From the NCBI GenBank assembly GCA_947085285.1, contig CAMTVZ010000039.1, forward strand, positions 1-8,591: a stretch of DNA of 8,591 bases. The letters run 5' to 3'. The position numbers were made by a program, and so were the translations under genes. The stretch comes from JASEGV01 sp947085285 (GTDB lineage: Bacteria; Bacteroidota; Ignavibacteria; UBA10030; BY39). Below are positions 6,346-8,591 of this stretch, piece by piece. The stretch's first letter is position 1. Each line of letters starts with the position of its first letter. A model generated the notes under the pieces. That model was given only the letters and a program-made list of their open reading frames with translations. It did not search any database and was not told where the DNA came from.

Positions 6346-7004
6346 ATACTTTCAATTTCTTTAATTTTAGTATCCTTCATCTGTAAGATTCTACTTCCAG
6401 ATCTTCGGACCAAATCGTAATTGTGAGTTGCCAACAAAACTGCAGTTCCACGCGAATTAATTTGCAAAAGAATATTAAGAATTTCGTGTGCCAGGGCAGG
6501 GTCTAAATTACCGGTTGGCTCATCGGCTAAAAGAATAAAAGGTTCGTTTACCAAAGCCCGCGCAATTACCACTCGTTGCTGTTCGCCCCCCGATAGGTCG
6601 TTCGGCATCGAACCACGTTTGTGGCTCAAACCGACTTCAGCTAAAACTCGGACAACTCGCTTTTGAATCTCCTGCTTTTTAACTCCTGTAACGTGTAATG
6701 GAAAAGCAACATTTTCAAAAACATTCCGATCTTCTAAAAGTTTAAAATCTTGAAACACTACTCCTATTGTCCTTCTCAAATAGGGGATTTCACTTTTCTT
6801 AATTACTAACGAGTTGTATTTCCCAACTGTAACCATACCTGAATTAGGAAATAAATCCATATAAATTAAACGGAGAAGCGTTGTTTTACCAATGCCTGAT
6901 TCACCAATCAAAGATACAAACTCACCTGAATTGATGTGCAAGCTTATATTCGATAAAATCGTCTGAGCGTTAAATGAAAATGTAACGTTTTTAAATGTAA
7001 TCAT
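6342..7004 (-). CDS. ftsE: FtsE-type ABC transporter ATP-binding protein
   Basis: This 220-residue cytoplasmic ATPase has every ABC motif: Walker A GESGIGKT (34-41), Q-loop Q85 in VVFQDF, signature LSGGEQ (137-142), Walker B ILLADE (157-162), D-loop at 165-168 and switch H194. The stretch after the Q-loop, FKLLEDRNVFENVAFPL, and the length are typical of FtsE rather than of the longer LolD or MacB types. FtsE works with the membrane protein FtsX at the division site to activate peptidoglycan hydrolases. No ftsX is in the window, so the partner must lie elsewhere, and a LolD-like role remains possible. It starts 9 bp after pdxA with no visible SD, so translation probably depends on coupling. 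Confidence 0.85.
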   Translation of the reverse strand: MITFKNVTFSFNAQTILSNISLHINSGEFVSLIGESGIGKTTLLRLIYMDLFPNSGMVTVGKYNSLVIKKSEIPYLRRTIGVVFQDFKLLEDRNVFENVAFPLHVTGVKKQEIQKRVVRVLAEVGLSHKRGSMPNDLSGGEQQRVVIARALVNEPFILLADEPTGNLDPALAHEILNILLQINSRGTAVLLATHNYDLVRRSGSRILQMKDTKIKEIESI

Positions 7005-7013
7005 ATTATATTT

Positions 7014-8015
7014 TTATTTTTTATTTAAGCGACGGTTATTAATAATATTCACTGCAGTTTTAATGGCTTCGATAGTACTTGATGGATTTGCTTTCCCTCT
7101 GCCAGCGATGTCGAATGCTGTTCCATGATCCGGTGATGTACGAACTATCGGTAATCCAGCTGTGTAGTTTACACCCTTCTCGAATCCCATTAATTTTATA
7201 GGTATCAATCCTTGGTCGTGGTACATTGCAAGAACTGCGTCGTAATGCTTGTACGCCTGAACTCCAAAAAAACCATCGGCTGGAAATGGACCGTGAAGAT
7301 CAATCCCTTTTATTTTAGATTGCTTCATAGTTGGAATTATTATATCATTTTCCTCTTCCCCCATGACACCATTTTCGCCGGCGTGAGGGTTGAGCCCTAA
7401 TACAGCGATTTTAGGTTTTCTTATCCCAAAATCATTTATGAGCGAATCGTTCACGGTTTGTATTTTATCTTTAAGTAATTGTTTCGTGAGTCGGGATGGA
7501 ATTTCTTTGATTGAAATATGTATTGTTATCAAAGCCACACGAATATTTTTATAAAGCATTATCATTGCAAACTTACTCTGTTTGCAGAGTGTTGTAATCA
7601 ATTCGGATTGCCCGGGGAAATCGAAGCCCTCGAAGTTGATAGATTCTTTTGCCAACGGTGCAGTTACCATACCGTCAACTTCTTTTTCGAGACAAATAAT
7701 AGCGGCAGAAATAACAGATTCAGTAGCAAGCCGGCCAGCTAATAATGAAAGTATTCCCGGTTTTATATTTGGTTTTACAAATTTGCGAACTGATAAAATT
7801 GGTAAAGCATCTGAATTGTTTTTAGGAACAGATTCGATTTCTTTAAGTGTGATCTTCATTTTTAGCAATTTAGCATAATGCTCGAAGACATAAGTTGAGC
7901 CAACCAGAACCGGAATGCAAATTCGTTTAACTGCTGGCGATGTAGCAGCTTTTAATGCAACTTCAGGTCCAATACCGTTATAGTCGCCCATTGTGATTGC
8001 TATAAGTGGTTTCAT
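7014..8015 (-). CDS. pdxA: 4-hydroxythreonine-4-phosphate dehydrogenase
   Basis: This 333-residue cytoplasmic enzyme oxidises 4-phosphooxy-L-threonine with NAD in the DXP-dependent pyridoxal phosphate pathway. The product decarboxylates and is condensed with deoxyxylulose phosphate by PdxJ. It starts with the family motif ITMGDYNGIGPE. The metal ligands fall at the same numbers as in E. coli: H166 (TIHISIK), H211 (NPHAGENG) and H266 (MYHDQG). Substrate residues K274, N283 and R292 also match. The pair that is H136-T137 in E. coli is Q136-S137 here (PGQSE), a change at a substrate-contact site. The start fits the family, although the SD (AGGAT) almost touches the ATG. It is the first gene of the leftward operon with the ABC ATPase and the esterase. 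Confidence 0.95.
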   Translation of the reverse strand: MKPLIAITMGDYNGIGPEVALKAATSPAVKRICIPVLVGSTYVFEHYAKLLKMKITLKEIESVPKNNSDALPILSVRKFVKPNIKPGILSLLAGRLATESVISAAIICLEKEVDGMVTAPLAKESINFEGFDFPGQSELITTLCKQSKFAMIMLYKNIRVALITIHISIKEIPSRLTKQLLKDKIQTVNDSLINDFGIRKPKIAVLGLNPHAGENGVMGEEENDIIIPTMKQSKIKGIDLHGPFPADGFFGVQAYKHYDAVLAMYHDQGLIPIKLMGFEKGVNYTAGLPIVRTSPDHGTAFDIAGRGKANPSSTIEAIKTAVNIINNRRLNKK

Positions 8016-8062
8016 ATCCTATACTTTAGTTGTTGAGTGTTAATTTACTAACGACAAGGTAG

Positions 8063-8106
8063 AAAAGCAAGAAAAATCTGTAAATTATAAAATTTTACTT
8101 GCTTTT
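8063..8106. promoter_or_regulatory. AT-rich palindrome in the pdxA upstream region
   Basis: AAAAGCAAGAAAAAT (8063-8077) pairs with ATTTTACTTGCTTTT (8092-8106) at 14 of 15 positions around a 14-nt loop. It lies 47-91 bp upstream of the pdxA start. On the minus strand the loop contains TATAAT (8084-8089), a perfect -10 hexamer, but the -35 region is poor. The arm on the right overlaps a possible rightward -35 box. It could be an operator between divergent promoters or a bidirectional terminator. Confidence 0.4.
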
Positions 8107-8127
8107 TAATGAAATGGATTATATATT
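8099..8127 (+). promoter_or_regulatory. Possible rightward promoter
   Basis: TTGCTT (8099-8104) and TATATT (8122-8127) are separated by exactly 17 bases. The -10 matches the sigma70 consensus at 5 of 6 positions and the -35 at 3 of 6. Transcription would begin near 8134 and reach the terminator at 8292-8332, giving a transcript of about 200 nt. AT-rich sequence gives such matches by chance, so support is weak. Confidence 0.25.
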
Positions 8128-8221
8128 TTATGCAGAATTTGTGATACTGATAGCCAATACAGATTACAGAAAATTCACAGGCATGGAGGGCTATTGCGGG
8201 TTGTCAATTTAGGATAAGAAA

Positions 8222-8293
8222 ATGTTGATATTTATTTTCATACCGTTCAGGTTGGCATCAATTCCCGAATCAATCATCTGGATGCATTTATAA
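8222..8293 (+). CDS. Possible 23-residue hydrophobic peptide just before a terminator
   Basis: The frame ATG (8222) to TAA (8291-8293) encodes 23 residues, beginning MLIFIFIPF and rich in I, L and F. AGGA (8211-8214) lies 7 nt before the ATG, which is good spacing. The stop codon overlaps the first bases of the terminator stem. A frame this short can easily occur by chance and I recognise no family. It is listed because it is the only frame between a possible promoter and a real-looking terminator. Confidence 0.2.
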   Translation: MLIFIFIPFRLASIPESIIWMHL

Positions 8294-8332
8294 AAACCTC
8301 TCTTTTCATTAAAAGTGAAAGTAGAGGTTTTT
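8292..8332 (+). terminator. Rho-independent terminator without an obvious gene
   Basis: AAAAACCTCT (8292-8301) pairs perfectly with AGAGGTTTTT (8323-8332). The pairing continues inward with CTTTT against GAAAG after one bulged T. A T-run ends the right arm, and the A-run before the left arm would let it work leftward too. The nearest confident gene, pdxA, points away, so what it terminates rightward is unclear: a small RNA, the 23-codon frame, or a lost gene. Confidence 0.7.
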
Positions 8333-8431
8333 TGGTTTTTAAAAAATACAAATAACTCTGCAAGAGGCGTGCTGCGTGGGCACATAAGCCTTTGCCACAA
8401 AATCGCTCGGTGAATTGCGGTGAAAAGAATC

Positions 8432-8450
8432 CCTGCCTGCGGCAGGCAGG
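8432..8450. repeat. GCAGGC-type hairpin
   Basis: CCTGCCTGC (8432-8440) and GCAGGCAGG (8442-8450) are perfect arms around a single G, so about seven pairs can close with a five-base loop. It shares the GCCTGC / GCAGGC core with the hairpin at 4-19. It is probably a dispersed intergenic repeat. Confidence 0.55.
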
Positions 8451-8466
8451 CGTGTAAATCGGTCAA

Positions 8467-8535
8467 ATCCGTGTGTATCCGTGTTCTATTAGATAAAGTT
8501 TAAATAGCACACGGATGAACGCGGATTAAACGGAT
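8467..8535. repeat. ATCCGTGT-type interspersed inverted repeat
   Basis: The 24-base arms 8467-8490 and 8503-8526 are reverse complements at 20 of 24 positions, with a 12-nt loop. The arms are built from short direct units, CACGGAT / CGCGGAT / ACGGAT, continuing to CACGGAT at 8529-8535. I recall ATCCGTGT-type repeats of this kind from intergenic regions of Bacteroidota and related genomes. Their function is unknown. Confidence 0.55.
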
Positions 8536-8577
8536 TAACACGGATATAACAAATGACGAATGACTAATAACAAACAT

Positions 8578-8583
8578 AAGGAG
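8578..8583 (+). promoter_or_regulatory. Ribosome-binding site of a gene starting beyond the right edge
   Basis: AAGGAG is followed by TTACAAAA up to the last base. The layout mirrors the leader of the first bd-like gene (AAAGGAG then TAACAA then ATG). A rightward start codon is expected at or just after 8592. No codon of that gene is inside the window. Confidence 0.5.
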
Positions 8584-8591
8584 TTACAAAA

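Larger units (their letters stand above)
8016..8591. other. Gene-poor region at the right edge
   Basis: These 576 bases have no convincing long reading frame. They hold an AT-rich palindrome upstream of pdxA, a possible rightward promoter, a 23-codon frame ending at a good terminator, two kinds of dispersed repeat and a ribosome-binding site at the extreme edge. I saw no tRNA or rRNA. Confidence 0.7.

Noticed and set aside
7582..7878. Rightward open frame of 98 codons opposite pdxA
   Set aside because: It is antisense to a conserved part of pdxA, has no ribosome-binding site and no recognisable motif.
8209..8466. Leftward open frame of 85 codons
   Set aside because: It runs through the terminator hairpin and the GCAGGC repeat, and its N-terminal HACLPQAG part is simply the translated repeat. 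No protein family is recognisable and its start region lies in repeat sequence.
8016..8591. tRNA or riboswitch in the gene-poor right region
   Set aside because: No cloverleaf, no TTCGA-type T-loop with matching acceptor arms, and no recognisable riboswitch core could be found by eye.

Overview
The window carries seven confident protein genes in two blocks that point towards each other. Codon use is AT-leaning. The mixture of SD-led and SD-less starts, the short palindromes such as AACCGNT-NN-ANCGGTT, the TTCGACAAG-type and ATCCGTGT-type dispersed repeats and the GCAGGC hairpins resemble the Ignavibacteria / Bacteroidota-Chlorobi group. That assignment rests on general resemblance, not on a marker gene.

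Region 1-199 is a repeat-rich leader. Region 200-3913 is a rightward three-gene operon of membrane proteins related to CydA, subunit I of cytochrome bd oxygen reductase. The first two are full-length paralogs, each with eight membrane helices and a C-terminal CxxCH cytochrome c domain. The third is a nine-helix relative without cytochrome c that lacks the acidic residues of helix 3. None has a quinol-binding Q-loop and no classical CydB is present. I infer a cytochrome-c-linked, non-quinol member of the bd superfamily, probably reducing oxygen on the periplasmic side. This is the most interesting system in the window.

Region 3914-4173 holds two short palindromes and a nested 125-bp palindromic element. 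A ZIP-family metal transporter follows at 4174-4956. Between it and the opposing operon is an 18-unit tetranucleotide tract inside 97 bases with no C on the + strand.

The leftward operon reads, in transcription order, pdxA (vitamin B6 synthesis), an FtsE-type ABC ATPase, and a secreted acetyl-xylan-esterase / cephalosporin-deacetylase-like hydrolase. The genes are 9 bp apart and then overlap by 4 bp. The hydrolase has no ATG. Its signal peptide is in frame only if translation starts at a CTG whose CTGA overlaps the ftsE stop.

Region 8016-8591 has no confident gene. It holds a palindrome upstream of pdxA, a possible rightward promoter, a good terminator with a 23-codon reading frame before it, dispersed repeats, and a ribosome-binding site for a gene that must start just beyond the right edge.
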